A stretch of 64,000 bases of DNA from Scenedesmus sp. ARA3. Its lineage: Eukaryota; Chlorophyta; Chlorophyceae; Sphaeropleales; Scenedesmaceae. The DNA lies in NCBI GenBank assembly GCA_004335835.1, contig RWJK01001237.1:25360-89359 (forward strand), written 5' to 3'. The translations under genes and the position numbers were made by a program. Below the pieces are notes generated by a model. The model searched no databases. It was given only the letters and a program-made list of their open reading frames with translations, and was not told the DNA's origin. This document shows positions 22,591-34,545 of this stretch, piece by piece. How positions within the stretch are numbered: position 1 is the stretch's first letter; each line of letters opens with the position of its first letter.

Positions 22591-25123
22591 ATGAACTACA
22601 CCGCTAGAGCTCATCATAGCAGCCTCGTATCCACAAATAGGCCGCCCGCGTCAGGGCGTGGCGTGCAGCGGGCCACGCTGCAGGTGGACCATGTCCTGCA
22701 AGGCCACAGCTTGCATCATCAGTCCTGGAGCCCCGAGCAGGCACAAGCCGTGCTGAAGGCGTTGGAAAAGACTTGGGAAGCATCAGACATGTCGGTCTCA
22801 GGGCCCATGCATGTCCATGCTGCAGCACTACAGCGCAGTGTCAGTGGTGCTGCTGCTCCTCGCGCTGAGGCAGTGCGCATCAGGCGCGCCAGGCAGGCCT
22901 CTGCCAGCAACAGCAGGGCAGCTGCAGGAAGCACCCACAGCAACCATGCATTGCCAGCACTGGATGACCTGGAACACAGCAGCAGCAGTAGCAGCAGCAG
23001 CAGAAGTGACAGCAGGCGTAGCAGGGCCAGCACCACTACTGTGCGGACACCGCTATCATTCAGCAGCAGCAGCAGCCCCAGCAGCGGAGTGTTACTTGAC
23101 CTGTGCGAACCAGGTGCAGCAGCGGCTTTAGCAGCAGCCGATGCAGCGCGTCTGGGGGCCAGCCATACACAGGTGCTCAAGACAGTCATGGACCTGTGGC
23201 ATTTGTACACGGAGCATGACAACAAGCGCCAAGCACGTTTGGCAGCAGCAGGTGCTGCGCAGGGGTGAGTCAGCAGCAGAGGTGGCTTGTTGCCTGGCTG
23301 ACAAGCCATCTGCACTGCAGCGTTGCCCTGCATGTGTTGGCCTCACATGCAGTGCAGTACGCATGTAGCATGGCGCGGTTTCACTGCTTTCACCGCTCGA
23401 ACGGGTCTTCACCACATGTTTTGTCGGTAACTGTGATTGTGCTTGGTGCATGCTGGTGCCACACACAGCTGTGATGTAGCCTGTTGTTGGCAGCGCCACG
23501 CAGCATGCGTCTGCAGCCACGTGGGGCTGTGCTGCCATGCTCACCTCGTCACCCGGCTGCGCAGTTGCAGAGTGGCAATGCAACACGTCCTATCTTTTCA
23601 CTGAGCTGAGTTTTCACTGAGCTGATTTTGGAAATGGTTCTAAGTACAAAACAATTTGTTGAAACAATGCATGCAACTGAACCGCCTGCAGGGGCACTGC
23701 GCAGCTGCCAGCCGAGGCCCCCAGGCTGCTCACAGCAGAGGAGGAGGCAGCGCTGGGCAGCGTGGTGCAGCAGTACCGCAAGCTGGTGCAGCTGCACAGG
23801 GACTTCCCCGAGGCAGCTGCTGCATTGGACCCACCTGCAGACCTAGGCTGGCCAGCTGGGCAAGCAGGTCCTCCAAGCAGCAGCAATGGCGGCAGCAGCA
23901 GCAGCAGCAGCATGTTTGCAGGCCCTGCAGATGCAGCTGCCTTTTTCTCCACCAGCGGCAGCGACAGCAGCAGCAGCAGTAGTGAGGCCAGCAGCCCTAG
24001 CAGTAGCCCCAGCAGCAGCAGGCGCAGCAGCACAGCCGGCCGCGCGCCTGTTTTGGGGCTGGATGGCAAGCGTGTGCATGCCAACACAAAGTGGCCGCCG
24101 CCGCTGAGTGATGCAGACGTGCAGGAGGTCACCAGCATGAGCCGAGCATGGCGGGCCATGCTGCCTGAGCTGGCTGCCAAAGCACAGCAGCTGGTGGTGC
24201 TGTACAACACCAGGTGAGCGATGCAAATGCAGCAGCAGCAGGCATGGCGGTTGCAGCAGGGCCAGCGTGGCAGCTACTGTAGTGCTGCGCTTGAAGCAGC
24301 CCACCATGCGCCTGACATCAGCAGCATCCTGCACACAAAGCACAAACAGAACTTGGTCATCACGTCGTTCACGGCAGCATACAGTTTAAATTACGATCGC
24401 ATGTGATGCGTCAGCTTGGGGCATGCTGCTGCTGCTGACTCTGCTGCTTGTGCCGACGCCATGCCCCGCGCCTGTCCCCTTTTCTTTGCTGTCCTGCAGG
24501 CTTGTTCCGCACATGCTGCACTTCCTGCGCCGTACACGCCCCTCCAGCCAGCTGCCGTCAGATGATCTGCTGTCGGTGGGGCTGGTGGGGCTGCGGCGCG
24601 CAGCGGCGCGCTACGACCCTGGCCGCAAGACGCGCTTCAGCACTGTTGCGACAGTGTGGATCCTGCAGGTGCGGCAGCGCAGTGCGTGAGGGTTTGTGCG
24701 GGGTGTAGGGCGTGCGAAAATAGTGTGATGCAAGACACACTTCAGCACTGTTGCGACAATGTGGATTCTGCAGGAGCAGCAGCAGATTTTGTGAAGGTTT
24801 GTCCGGGGTGTGGGGTGGTAATAACCGGTGTGACGCAAGACGCGCTTCAGCACTGTTGCGACCGTGTGGATCCTGCAGGTGCGCAGTGCGTGGGGGGTTG
24901 TGCGGGGTGTGGGATGGTTGAAGATAGTGTGGTCCAAGGACGCGGTTCAGCAATGTTGGGACAATGTGAATCTTGTATGTGCCGCAGCGCAGCAAGGCAG
25001 GGGTGGTACGGGTTTTGAGGTGCAACAGTGATCGCTGCATGCCGTGTCATGCGTTCTGCTCTGCGTATCTGAGCTAAGGCGCAGTATGGACACAAGCCCC
25101 TGCAGGCGTGAAGCATGATGCGC

Positions 25124-25179
<56 letters not shown>

Positions 25180-26869
25180 AGAGCATGCAGCGCGCCACGG
25201 ACGAGGAGTTTGGCAGCTTCCGCGCCCCCCACAGGCACCACGAGATCCTGCGCCACGTGCTGCAGCGCTACGGGCCTGCCTCGCTGGAGCAGTACCAGCA
25301 GCAGACAGGCATGCTGCAGCAGGTGGGATGCGGGCTGAGGGGTGGGCTCAGACAAGCTCTGCAAGCTGCGTGTGCTGTGCTGTGCTGTATGCCAGGTTGT
25401 ATGGCACAGGTATCTCGGGCGTGCAAGGTTCAGTTTGGTGCTTGTGATGCTGAGCTCAGTGGCTCAGCGGCAAATGACATCTATTGTTTGTGTATTGAGC
25501 TGCTGGACGCGCACATCCCAGGATCATGCTTGGCCAACGTGCTGTCATACACAGCAGCCTGTTGCCTGCACGTTATACAGGACCCAGAGGCCCCTCGGGC
25601 CCATGCATGCATCAGTCATTAGCGGCACCTGCACACCCACACTGCTGCTGCACCTGCCCTGCACATTTCTGTCCTCGTCTGCCGCATGCACAGGTGGCTG
25701 CAGCCTTCAAGACCAAGCCAGCCACAGTGCTGCAGGCGCTGCGCTCCACAGTGGCCGCCAGCAACACAGCCTCACTGGACAGCCCCAGCTACAGCGGGCC
25801 TGCCTCTGCAAAGGGCGATGATAGCAACGTGCCTTGGTCTGCACTGCTGACATCAACCGACTTAGATGATGAAGATGGCGAGCCAGGTGCCACACCAAAC
25901 ACAGGGGTGGCAGGCCATGGCTCGTTCTTTGCTGCTGCTGGGCAGGTGCCGGGCTGGATGCAACGCGTGCAGCAGCAAGGCAGCAACAGCAGCAGCAGCA
26001 GTGGTGCTGCCAGCAGTGGAGCTGGCAGCAGTAGCGCGGGGCCGGGCATGCTGATGCAGACGCTGCTTAATACGCATGACGATGCAGAGCTTGAGGCGGA
26101 GCAGCAGGTGCAGCAGCTGCTGCAGGTGCTGACGCCACGGGAGGCTGGCATCATTCAGCTGCTGTATGGCAATGATGCTGCAGGGCTGCTGCAGGCAGCA
26201 GAAGCCAGCAGCAGCAGCAGCAGCAGCAGCAGTGGTGGGAAGAAGGGCGGCTGGGAGAGCAGATCCAGCTGGGCCAATGCAGCCACATCAGCAGCAGCAG
26301 GTGTGGGGCTTCGCTCGGCTGGCAGCAGCAGCAGCAGCAACGGCCGTGTGCGGCAGGCATGCATCAAGGGCGCTATGCCACTGGCAGCAGTAGCAGAGCG
26401 GTACGGCATTACAATAGAGCGCACGCGGCAGCTGCGGCTGTCAGCGCTGCGGAAGCTGCAGGTTGCTGCAGCTGAGCCGGGGCTGCCCGCTGCGCCTGCA
26501 GCCTCAAGCGTTGCGGCTCCTGCTTTAGCAGAGCTTGCTGCTGCTGGTGCTGCTGCTGCTGCTGTACCTGATCCGGATCTTCCGCCAGCTGCGGCAGCAC
26601 GAGCAGCAGCAGCTGCTGCAGCTGATCCTGCTGCCGTTGAAGCAGCAATACATGCTTGCGCACCCAAGGCACGTGCGCTGTTGCAGCTGCTGCGCGGCTA
26701 CTACCTGCAGTATGGCAGTGTGCCTGCAAAGGGTGTTGTCATCACTCGCAGGCATGTGGGTGATTGGTGTGCCAGGCACCTGAGGATATACCAGCAAGGG
26801 AAGCTCTCTGAGCAGCTGCTGGCTGCACTGCAGCTGGTGGCACCTGGCTGGCTGCCAGGTGCAGCGGGC

Positions 26870-26915
<46 letters not shown>

Positions 26916-27190
26916 TGCAGCAGCCGTCACAACCCCGGCAACGACGACAGCCGCTTCCGCAGCAAGCAAAACAGCGGCAGCAGCAGAGTAGCAGGGTGCG
27001 TGCTGCGGATAAGGAGCAGCAGGAGCAGCAGGAAGTACCGCTATCGCAGCAGGAGCAGCAGCAGCAGCAGCAGGTGCCAGGAGGCGCCGCACATGACGAG
27101 GGGCGGGGGCGGCTACAGCAGTTGAGGCAGCGGCGGCTGTTGGCTGTCAGATCGTATGTTTCTTTTACTATACCACGGGCTGCAGAGTGA
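22591..27190 (+). CDS. Nuclear-encoded plastid-type sigma-70 factor with C-terminal helicase-associated-like domain
   Basis: Exons 22591-23264, 23692-24213, 24500-24668, 25182-25322 and 25694-27190 give 1000 aa. Region 1.2 reads LTAEEEAALGSVVQQYRKL. Region 2 (about 399-455) reads DDLLSVGLVGLRRAA, YDPGRKTRFSTVATVWILQ, where canonical factors have ATWWIRQ. Region 4 starts LTPREAGIIQLLYGN (about 648) and resumes, after an insert of about 65 residues rich in Ser/Gly/Ala, at PLAAVAERYGITIERTRQLR (about 730-750). The factor would direct plastid-encoded RNA polymerase to promoters. The start MNYTARAHHSSLVSTNRPPA resembles a transit peptide; an ATG at 22405 would lengthen it. Residues about 832-886 (HVGDWCARHLRIYQQGKLSE...LVAPGWLPG) look like a helicase-associated (HA) domain, followed by polyGln. 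Sigma assignment is strong; the HA call is by eye. Confidence 0.88.
24630..25015 (+). repeat. Four tandem copies of an exon tail plus donor (about 105 bp period)
   Basis: The tail of the sigma region-2 exon (TTCAG at 24636, ending at the donor at 24669) and about 70 intron bases recur with TTCAG at 24741, 24846 and 24946. The units are 105, 105 and 100 bp. Copy 3 keeps the GATCCTGCAG|GTGCG donor nearly intact; copy 2 has lost the GT (GCAG|GAGC) and copy 4 has decayed. Confidence 0.9.
25126..25180 (+). repeat. (CTG)18-like tract ending in a 3' splice site
   Basis: A nearly pure CTG run of about 54 bp ends directly in CAG|AGCATG, the acceptor of the sigma-factor exon starting at 25182. It serves as the polypyrimidine-like tract of that intron. 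Confidence 0.9.
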
Positions 27191-28843
27191 CAAAGAGCAT
27201 CCGAAGGGGCTCAACACATGCAGCAGTAGCAGCTGCTGCATGTACAGAACAGCAGCGGCGCCTGCTATGGTGCTCACGACAATGCTGCCTGGTCAGTGTG
27301 GTACGGCAGCAGATTGTGTTGAAGTTTTGCTGAGTGAGCATCGCCATTCCCGCAGTACAAGGTGCGGTTTGTTTCAGCACCTGGTCTGGTCTGGTTGTTG
27401 ATGATGTTGCGTTGTTTTGCTCGATGATTGCAGCAGCGCTTCAGCAGCAGTGCATGGCATCGTTGAGCGATGCATCAGCAGTGTGCCCGCAGTGATGTTT
27501 GTGGTGTTGGTAGGCTACACGGGCAGTGAGGGTGCCGCCTGGCACAGCACCCGGAGAGCCACAGTCAATTTTGCAGTAGTGTCCAGCCTGAGAAGTACAG
27601 CGACAGTCACGCTCGTTGTATGTGCATGTTGTCTGGTGGTTTAAAAAGAGAGCATGCATACGGCCGGTGTACTGGATGCTGCACGGTTGCGGCAGGCACC
27701 ACACAGAGAGTGTACGCTTATTTCCGCCGGTGGCGTTTGGGCGTGCACTAAAGACATGCTGAGCTCGCCCAGAATGCGAGTGATGGAAGCGGCGGCTGGC
27801 CATGTTCTATTGTATGTGTAGATTGCAACTCTGGAAGTGCTTGTAGATGTGTGGGCTCTAGAGATCTTTGCTGGTTTGTTGGTGTTTGGTGTGTTGGTGT
27901 TCGGTTCGGTGTGTTTCGTACATTGTGCTGTCTTATGTGGATGTGAAGCCAGCAGGCCTGCCGTGTTTTTGCAGGCCTAGCGATGCTGAGGGTGCCGCCA
28001 TGTGCGTGGCGTTTGCAAGTCAGAGATTTATGATTCGTCTTGCGTGATCTGCTGGCATGCGCCTACCGGTCACGGTGCGCCGGTCACGCCTTGAACATTC
28101 TGCCATGGATTGCAGCCATGGATTGCAGGGTAGTGTTCTTGCGCTCGCGGTTTTGCGCTTTCTGTGCCCTATCAGGCTGTACCGTGTACTGTACCGGTAA
28201 CTCTGGTGAAATGGTGTTAAGAGTGGAAGTAGCAGTGGTCCATGCTTTCACCAAATTGTGTTTTGTCCCTGCCCAATGAGCCTGTCATTGGCGCCGCAAA
28301 CGGTTGAGGCGACCCGGATGTAACTTCCACCCATTGGCTGCCTTCAGGATCCAACTGCTTGGGATTTGCTTAAAGGTGAAGTACAGCCTATTCTGCTGAA
28401 TCATGTGCTGTGCTACGGCGGGCGGGCATCACCAGCACGTGCACGGAAACCTTCAGGCAGTACTTTGTACGGTACTGCCTGACTACCTGAAAATTATGCA
28501 GCTAAACATCGATCTAGGAACAACATTTACATTTAAAAATGTAATGTTTCGCAACAGCAACAGTAGGAAACCGCGGCAATGAAAGCCCCAGAGTCGCAGA
28601 AATCCTCGTTCCACGGTCACCTGCTAACAACCCTGTCGAAATGACGACAAACCACGACACGAACATGAATCTGTACATAACAACTGCAAAATCACCGCGT
28701 CCGTCACACTTCTGACAGGAAGGCATGCTGCAGTGTCCCTGGCTTGAAGCCTGCCTGGGACAATCAAACTTCTTTGTGGATGGAACGATTATGTTTGATG
28801 TATTGAAGTGGTCGCGCCCTTCAGCGAAGAGTTGCATGTGGTG
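27191..28843. other. Intergenic region
   Basis: This is 1.65 kb, lower in CAG repeats than its surroundings. TGTAA at 28319-28323 is a possible poly(A) signal but lies 1.1 kb from the sigma-factor stop. A palindromic ACATTTTTAAATGT-like stretch lies near 28525-28540. Open frames (28040-28279 plus; 28514-28939 minus) show no domain or coding character. No supportable gene. Confidence 0.4.
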
Positions 28844-31800
28844 ATGACAGCAGCATGCCTCAAGCCCAACAGCAGTTTGTACCTCAGTAGCCGTCAAGTG
28901 GAGGGCGTCGCCATGCACATGGAGGACATTGCCGTACATGTTGCTTTAGAAGCATCACAAGCGCCGGATTGGGGCCACCTGCCTGCGGTAGCTGTGCAGG
29001 TGGGTGGATGCAATGTGCAACACTTGCTGCTGCTCCAGCTGCTGCTCGCTGTGCTGATGCCAATGCTATGGCTGATGACCCAGCATGCAAGGCAACATCA
29101 GCGCCAAGCACTTCTGGTGTGCACACAAATGCTCTCGACATCCTTGCAAATCGCCGCATGCAGGCATTGGGCCAGCGCTGCTGTCCTGCAAGCCGTGCTA
29201 AGCTGCGGCAGGTGTGCAGCAGCTGGCACAACGCACTGGCCTCACAGCTTGCAGACGTATTCATTGGACCTGGCAGCCCCTGGCATGGCACTGCCAATGC
29301 CATGGAAGAGGATGGTGACGCAGCAGCAGCTGCCGCAACCGAGCAGCGGGTGGCAGCAATGCGGCGGGCTTTTCCTGCTGCCAGCATGCTGCATGTCACA
29401 GCGTCCAGCACACGTGACTACCCAGCGACCTATACTCAGGTGGGTGTTGCAGTTGCCCTGCAGTTTGCGCGGTCACACTCAGCTTGGTGCATGCAGTAGG
29501 GTCATTGAACAGCAACATATGGACGCCCTTGCTGCACAGCTGTGGCTGCAGCCGAGGCCGTTGTCCCGCAGATGCTTTAGGCATTTGAGCATGTAGATGT
29601 AGCAGTTTATACTCCAGGTCACACACAGTGGAGCAGGCGCCGTCCGCAGCAGATGTCATCCGACAAGCAGCATCAGCAGCTGCTGTACAGTAACGCTCCC
29701 GCCACCGCCACCTATCTCGCTTGCAGGACCTGGCGCTGCTGCTGTCTGGCCTGCCAGGCGTGACCAGCCTGTCCCTGCAGGAGCTGCATGAGCTGGAGGA
29801 CTTTGACAACCTGGATCCTGCAAGCCTCTGGGATGCGCTGGAGGCAGCGCTGCCATGCCTAGGGGAGCGGCTGGTGTCGCTGAGCGTGGCTGATTGCTTC
29901 TGGAATGACCCGGGGCTGTTTGGGGTGCTGCGGCACCTGTCAGCACTCACGCAGCTGAGGTGAGGCTGTGCTTGGCTGCACCTGCATCCCAGCTGGCAGT
30001 GCAAACTGCTCACAGCATGCACCTTGTAGCTCGTTGAGTTTGTTGGTGGCTTTGCAAACAAGCAGCCAGCTGGCTGTGTCCTGCTGTGCAGCACCCCTAT
30101 CTGCTTCCAAACTTGCCCGTCCAGCAGTACCACAACCAACGCCAAACATTCTAGACATCACCTCTTATGTTATCTGTCTGTTGATTGGTTACATCACTGC
30201 ACCAGACTGGCCAACAACCCGCTGGAGACGGCCTGCGAGGTGGGCATCATCGCCAGCCTCAGCCAGCTGCGCGTGCTGGAGTTTGGGCTCATCTTCGACG
30301 GCGCCAGCGCGCATCACGACGTGCCGCGCGCGCTGGAGGCTGTGGGTGACCTGCAGCAGCTGCAGGTACGCGGCTGCAGCAGCACAGAGCTGCCTCACAG
30401 CTGAGTAGCTCGTGTGGTGCAGGTGACAGCTGGTGGCTGAGTCTGCCCATTGCAGCAGTGTAGAGGTGTCTCATCACTGCCGGTGTGCTGTGCCTCCAAT
30501 ACATATGCTGCTGCTGCCGTGCTGACCTGCGCTTATGCCGCTCGAATATATACACTCATGCAAACCCTCTATGTCTACTTGTTTGCTTGCAGGAGCTCTC
30601 CCTGCCCATGTGGCGCCGCTCCCTAGGCGGCCGTGCACACCCCCTGGCGCCGGCGCTGTCTGCAGCGCTGGGGCGGCTCACACAGCTGACCAGCCTCGCT
30701 GTGGACGGCAAGTTTGGGCACCTGCGCGTGGTCAGCTGCCTCACCAACCTGCGGCGCCTGGCGAGTGCAGCGCCGCTGAGCGTGGAAGGCTGGGAGGTGT
30801 GTGCCGGATCTGCGGATTCCCTGGCTGCTGCCTGCTGTGCCAGCTGATGGTCTCGGCTTGGTGTCTGGGTTGCATCCACTGCCTGCATGAAAATCAATGG
30901 CGGGGTCGCGTACGGTTGCAGCGCTGGCAGCAGCAAGGACGCCGTGCCCGGCGCAATCCTTTTGTACCCTTGCTACAGTCACAGCCATGCTGCATCACCC
31001 ATGGCACGTCATCGACACAGCTCCAACCACCGACATGACTATGCACGCCCCTCACCACATTCATCACCCCTTCCCTGCCCTTCCTCCTGCAGGCCATCTC
31101 GCAGCTGCCGCAGCTCACGCTGCTCACTCACACCCCCAGTGACCCGCTGTGCCTCAACATGGACGACTCACGCAACCTATTCTGCCCTCCCTGCCCTCCT
31201 GCAGGCCATCTCGCAGCTGCCGCAGCTCACGCTGCTCACCTCGCTCACACCGCCCAGTGAGCCGCTGCGCCTCAACCCTGCCCGCCCCCACCCTGGGCTG
31301 GACCTGGGCCTGCTGGCCACACGCGGCAGCCTGGCTGGGCTGGATGTTGGGCTCATGCAGCCGGAGCACCTGGCCACACTGGGGCAGTTCACGCGGCTGC
31401 AGCGGCTGAGTCTGAGGTGAGGGCGGCACATGGCCTTGCCAGACAGATGTTAGATGATATGTGCTGGGCTGGATGTGGGGATGATGCAGCCGGAGCACCT
31501 GGCCACACTGGGCAGTTCACGTGCCTGCAGCGGCTGAATCTGAGGTGAGGAGGGTGTTGATCGTTCCTGTTGTGGCAGATACATTGTTGATTGTGGCAGA
31601 TACATTGTTGATTGAATTCTTGAGGGTGCAGCTTGATGTTAGTGCTGCAGGAGCAGCCTGCAGTGTGCAAAAGCCCCGACAGTTTGATGCACAGTTGATG
31701 CATTTGTCTGGGCAGGCATGTGTAGCGCATGGCACATTCCCTCATGCAGCCGGAGCACCTGGCCACGCTGGGTCAGTTCATGCGGCTGCAGCGGCTCAAC

Positions 31801-34545
31801 CTCAGGTGAGCGCGGCAGATGAGAGCTTGACTTGCCAGACGGGTGTTGACTGGGGGGTGAGCGTCCCGTGCGGTACGTGGGCGTTTTTTTTTGAACGCTG
31901 ACAGCTTGAGACACAGTCCTTGGTATATGTGCGGACAGGCATGTGCAGCGTATGGTACATGCCCGAGCACTCATCACCTGGCAAGCGCTGCTGGCCAGCT
32001 GCTCCGTAAGGCTAGCAGGAAAGAATGCTGATCATGAACTGCTCCTCTGCCTCTTTCATGCTGCTGCTGCAGGTGCGCGGCGACCTTCCAGCAGCCCCGG
32101 CAGCAGGCGCAGCTGCTGACAGCGCTCAGCTGCCTGCCCGGCAGCTTGGCCAGCCTGCAGCTGGGCCCCATGCTGCCACTGTCTGCCAAGCTGCTGCTGA
32201 CCATTGCACACAGCTGCCCAGGCCTGCAGAGCCTCACTGCACGCTTCACACACGTGGCAGGCACTGCTGCAGCAGCATCACTGGCTGCTGCTGCAGGCGC
32301 ACTGGATGCAGCGCCAGTGCTGTGTGCCCCGGGAGCAGCAGCAGTTGACACACGTTTGGATGGATCTGCAGGCTTGGGGGAGGAGGAAGACATGGATCTA
32401 CTGGCAGCAGACCCAGCAGTGTTTGGCTCTGACGGCAGAAACGCTGCTGCTGCCATCTTGGACGCTCGAATGAGCGATGCAGCTGCCACAGCTGACTTGC
32501 AGCACACCACAGACAGCCGTGCAGCTGCAGCAGGGATTGCAGCTGCAGGAGCAGCAGTGAGTCGAGCAGATGCTGGCATGAGCAGCAGCCTGAGCATCTG
32601 CAGGGCTCTCAGGCTCCTGCAGGCGCTGCGCAGCCTTGAGCTGGTGCTGCTAAGCCAGGAGCAAGAAGAGGAAGAAGGCGGCATGTATGTAGGCAGCAGT
32701 GGCGGCGGCGCATTCAGGGCCAGCAGCAGCGGTGAGAAGATGCGGCTGTCAGAAGCAGGCGGCGCCCCCAGCAGTGCAGCTGCACCTACCAGGCCTTGGG
32801 CTGTGCTGCTGCTGGACGATTTGCCTCAGGGCCTGCAGCAGCTGGTGCTGACAGGGCCGTGGCTACTCAGCATGGCGCCAGCAGCAGGCGCAGCAGCGGG
32901 GCTCAGCCGGCGCAGCAGCAACGTAACAGGCAGCAGCAGCGAGCCGCAGCAGGTGCGGCAGCCATGCACTGTGTGCGGCCGCAGGCCTGCGGTGTCTGCT
33001 GCCGCCACAGCAGCAGCAGCATCAGGCGCTGCAGCTACTGCTGCAGGACACAGCCAGGAAATAGGTGGCCAGGTGCAGCGGCTGTGTGAGTGCATGAAGG
33101 GGCTAGGGGGCATGAATCTGTCATCGCCACAGTCCCGCCCGCCCAGTACGCCGCTGCCGCAGCCTTTGGCACACACGGCAGCGGCAGCAGCAGCAGCAGC
33201 AGAGTGCCAGCAGCAGCAAGGTGGCGGTGGCTCTGGCACTACCTCACCAGTGCGGGGCACTAGGCCAGGTTCTGGGCTGAAGCGGCCTGGCAGCCACACA
33301 GCCATCTTCGCAGCAGCAGCAGCAGCAGCAGCAGCCGAGGGCGCCGGCAGTGCAAGCACGGCTGACCCGCACCAAGGTGCAAGCGCGCGTGCCGACAGTG
33401 TGGGTGATGCTGCATCAGCGGGTGCTGCTGAGGGTAATGTGTTCATGCATGAGCAGTGGCGGGGCCTTGAGAAGCGCACGCGCAACAGCCTGCAACCTGC
33501 CGCTGCTGCTGCTGCAGCCTCTGGCAGCTCAGTTGGCTTTGCTGCGCAGCAGCGGCTGCCAGTGCTAGCAGAGCTCAGCTTGTTCAGGTGCCACATCAGC
33601 TGGGAGGCGCTGGGGCAGCTCGTGCTGGCTGCTGGCATACAGCTACGCAAGCTGCAGCTGCTGCAGGTGTACACCAACAGCGCAGCAGCTATCAGCAGCC
33701 AGCAGGGGTTGGCATCAGCTGGCGGAGGAGCCAGTGCACCAGAGGTCAGCTCGCTGGCTGCTGCAGCAGCAGCTGGTGCAGTCACTACACGTGCAGCAGC
33801 GGCAGCAGCAGCAGCAGCTAGGGCAGGCCGCGGTACAACTGTGCCTGCGCGTGTGGCGGCGTGGGTTGCACCTGCTGAGATGACCACCCAGCAGCTGATG
33901 GCACTGCCAGTGGCTTGGCCACACTTGCAGGAGTGGCACCTGCACCCGCACCAGCTGTGGGGCTTGGTTCGGGCAGGCTGCTTCGCTGGAGATGCTGGCA
34001 ATGCTGCTGCGGATGACAGCAGCAGCAGTAGCAGCAGCAACAGCATCACGCAGCAGCAGCAGGTCCAGCAGCCAGGCAGCAGCAGCTCTCAGCTGCAGCA
34101 TGCCAGCCAGCTGCTTAACCTGCGGCACCTGTATGTGGCCAACCGGCCAGCTGCATTCAGCGCTGCCTTCCCATCAGTGAAGGAGCTACGGCCTGGTGAG
34201 GCAGTCACGTGCCTGCCGCTGCACCACCGGCCATCTGTAGCCGCACTTCTGGCGCAGCTGCAGGCGGGCCTGCAGCAGCTGCCGGCGCTGCGGCAGCTGC
34301 TGCTGTACCTGGGGCATGTTGCGAAGCAGCAGTCGGACTTGCCGGACAGCTGCGGGGATGAGCTGTGGACTGAGGCAGGGGAGCGGCTGCTTGAGGTGAT
34401 GCCTGCCTGCAGGGTGAAGCACTACAAGCCGAGCCTGGTGGTGTCTGGTGGAGGGGAAACAGCCGGGCTTGCTGCTGTGGCAGTGGAGGAGGATGAGGGT
34501 GCTGCGGCGTATGTTGAGGATGGTGGCATGGAGTATGTGATTTGA
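28844..34545 (+). CDS. F-box / leucine-rich-repeat protein (paralogue 1)
   Basis: Exons 28844-28999, 29164-29439, 29727-29959, 30206-30365, 30593-30796, 31205-31416 and 32073-34545 give 1237 aa in consistent phase. An F-box is formed across the first intron: LPAVAVQ joined to ALGQRCCPASRAKLRQVCSS. LRRs follow: LPGVTSLSLQELHELEDFD, LSQLRVLEFGL, LTQLTSLAVDGKF, LPQLTLLTSL, FTRLQRLSLR. The large last exon contains more LRR-like segments (LPVLAELSLFRCHISWEALG, ALRQLLLYLG) interrupted by long Ala/Ser/Gly/Gln runs. The expected role is a substrate receptor of an SCF ubiquitin ligase, binding SKP1 through the F-box; the target is unknown. The next gene downstream is a paralogue. The start codon was chosen because it makes a complete F-box; an internal ATG at 29068 would lose its first half. 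Confidence 0.78.
31093..31260 (+). repeat. Duplicated exon head plus acceptor in F-box/LRR gene 1
   Basis: The head of the exon at 31205 (AISQLPQLTLLT) and its CCTGCAG acceptor also occur at 31093, 112 bp upstream. The first copy stays open for some codons but diverges before the LRR continues; the second joins the rest of the exon. Confidence 0.85.
31337..31805 (+). repeat. Three copies of an LRR exon tail plus donor
   Basis: The tail of the exon ending at 31416 (QPEHLATLGQFTRLQRLSLR, then GTGAGG) recurs at 31465-31544 and 31741-31805, each followed by a GTGAG donor. The second copy lost one G and is frameshifted. The third keeps an intact frame, but joining it at its CAG does not preserve phase. 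Both are treated as intronic. Confidence 0.85.

Noticed and set aside
25126..25180. CRISPR-like regular repeats
   Set aside because: This and similar runs are simple CTG microsatellites without spacers; the 22-bp array at 46165 is also head-to-tail with no spacers.
29068..29163. ATG at 29068 as the start of F-box/LRR gene 1
   Set aside because: Starting here loses the LPAVAVQ half of the F-box. The two-exon start at 28844 gives a complete F-box and matches the intron position of the paralogue.
31465..31805. Exon-tail copies of F-box/LRR gene 1 considered as extra coding exons
   Set aside because: Copy 2 is frameshifted, and copy 3 cannot be joined at its CAG in the phase set by the preceding exon.
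32826..34049. Minus-strand open frame of 407 codons
   Set aside because: It is exactly antisense to the last exon of F-box/LRR gene 1, is Ala/Ser/Cys-rich, and reflects the CAG/GCA repeats read on the other strand.
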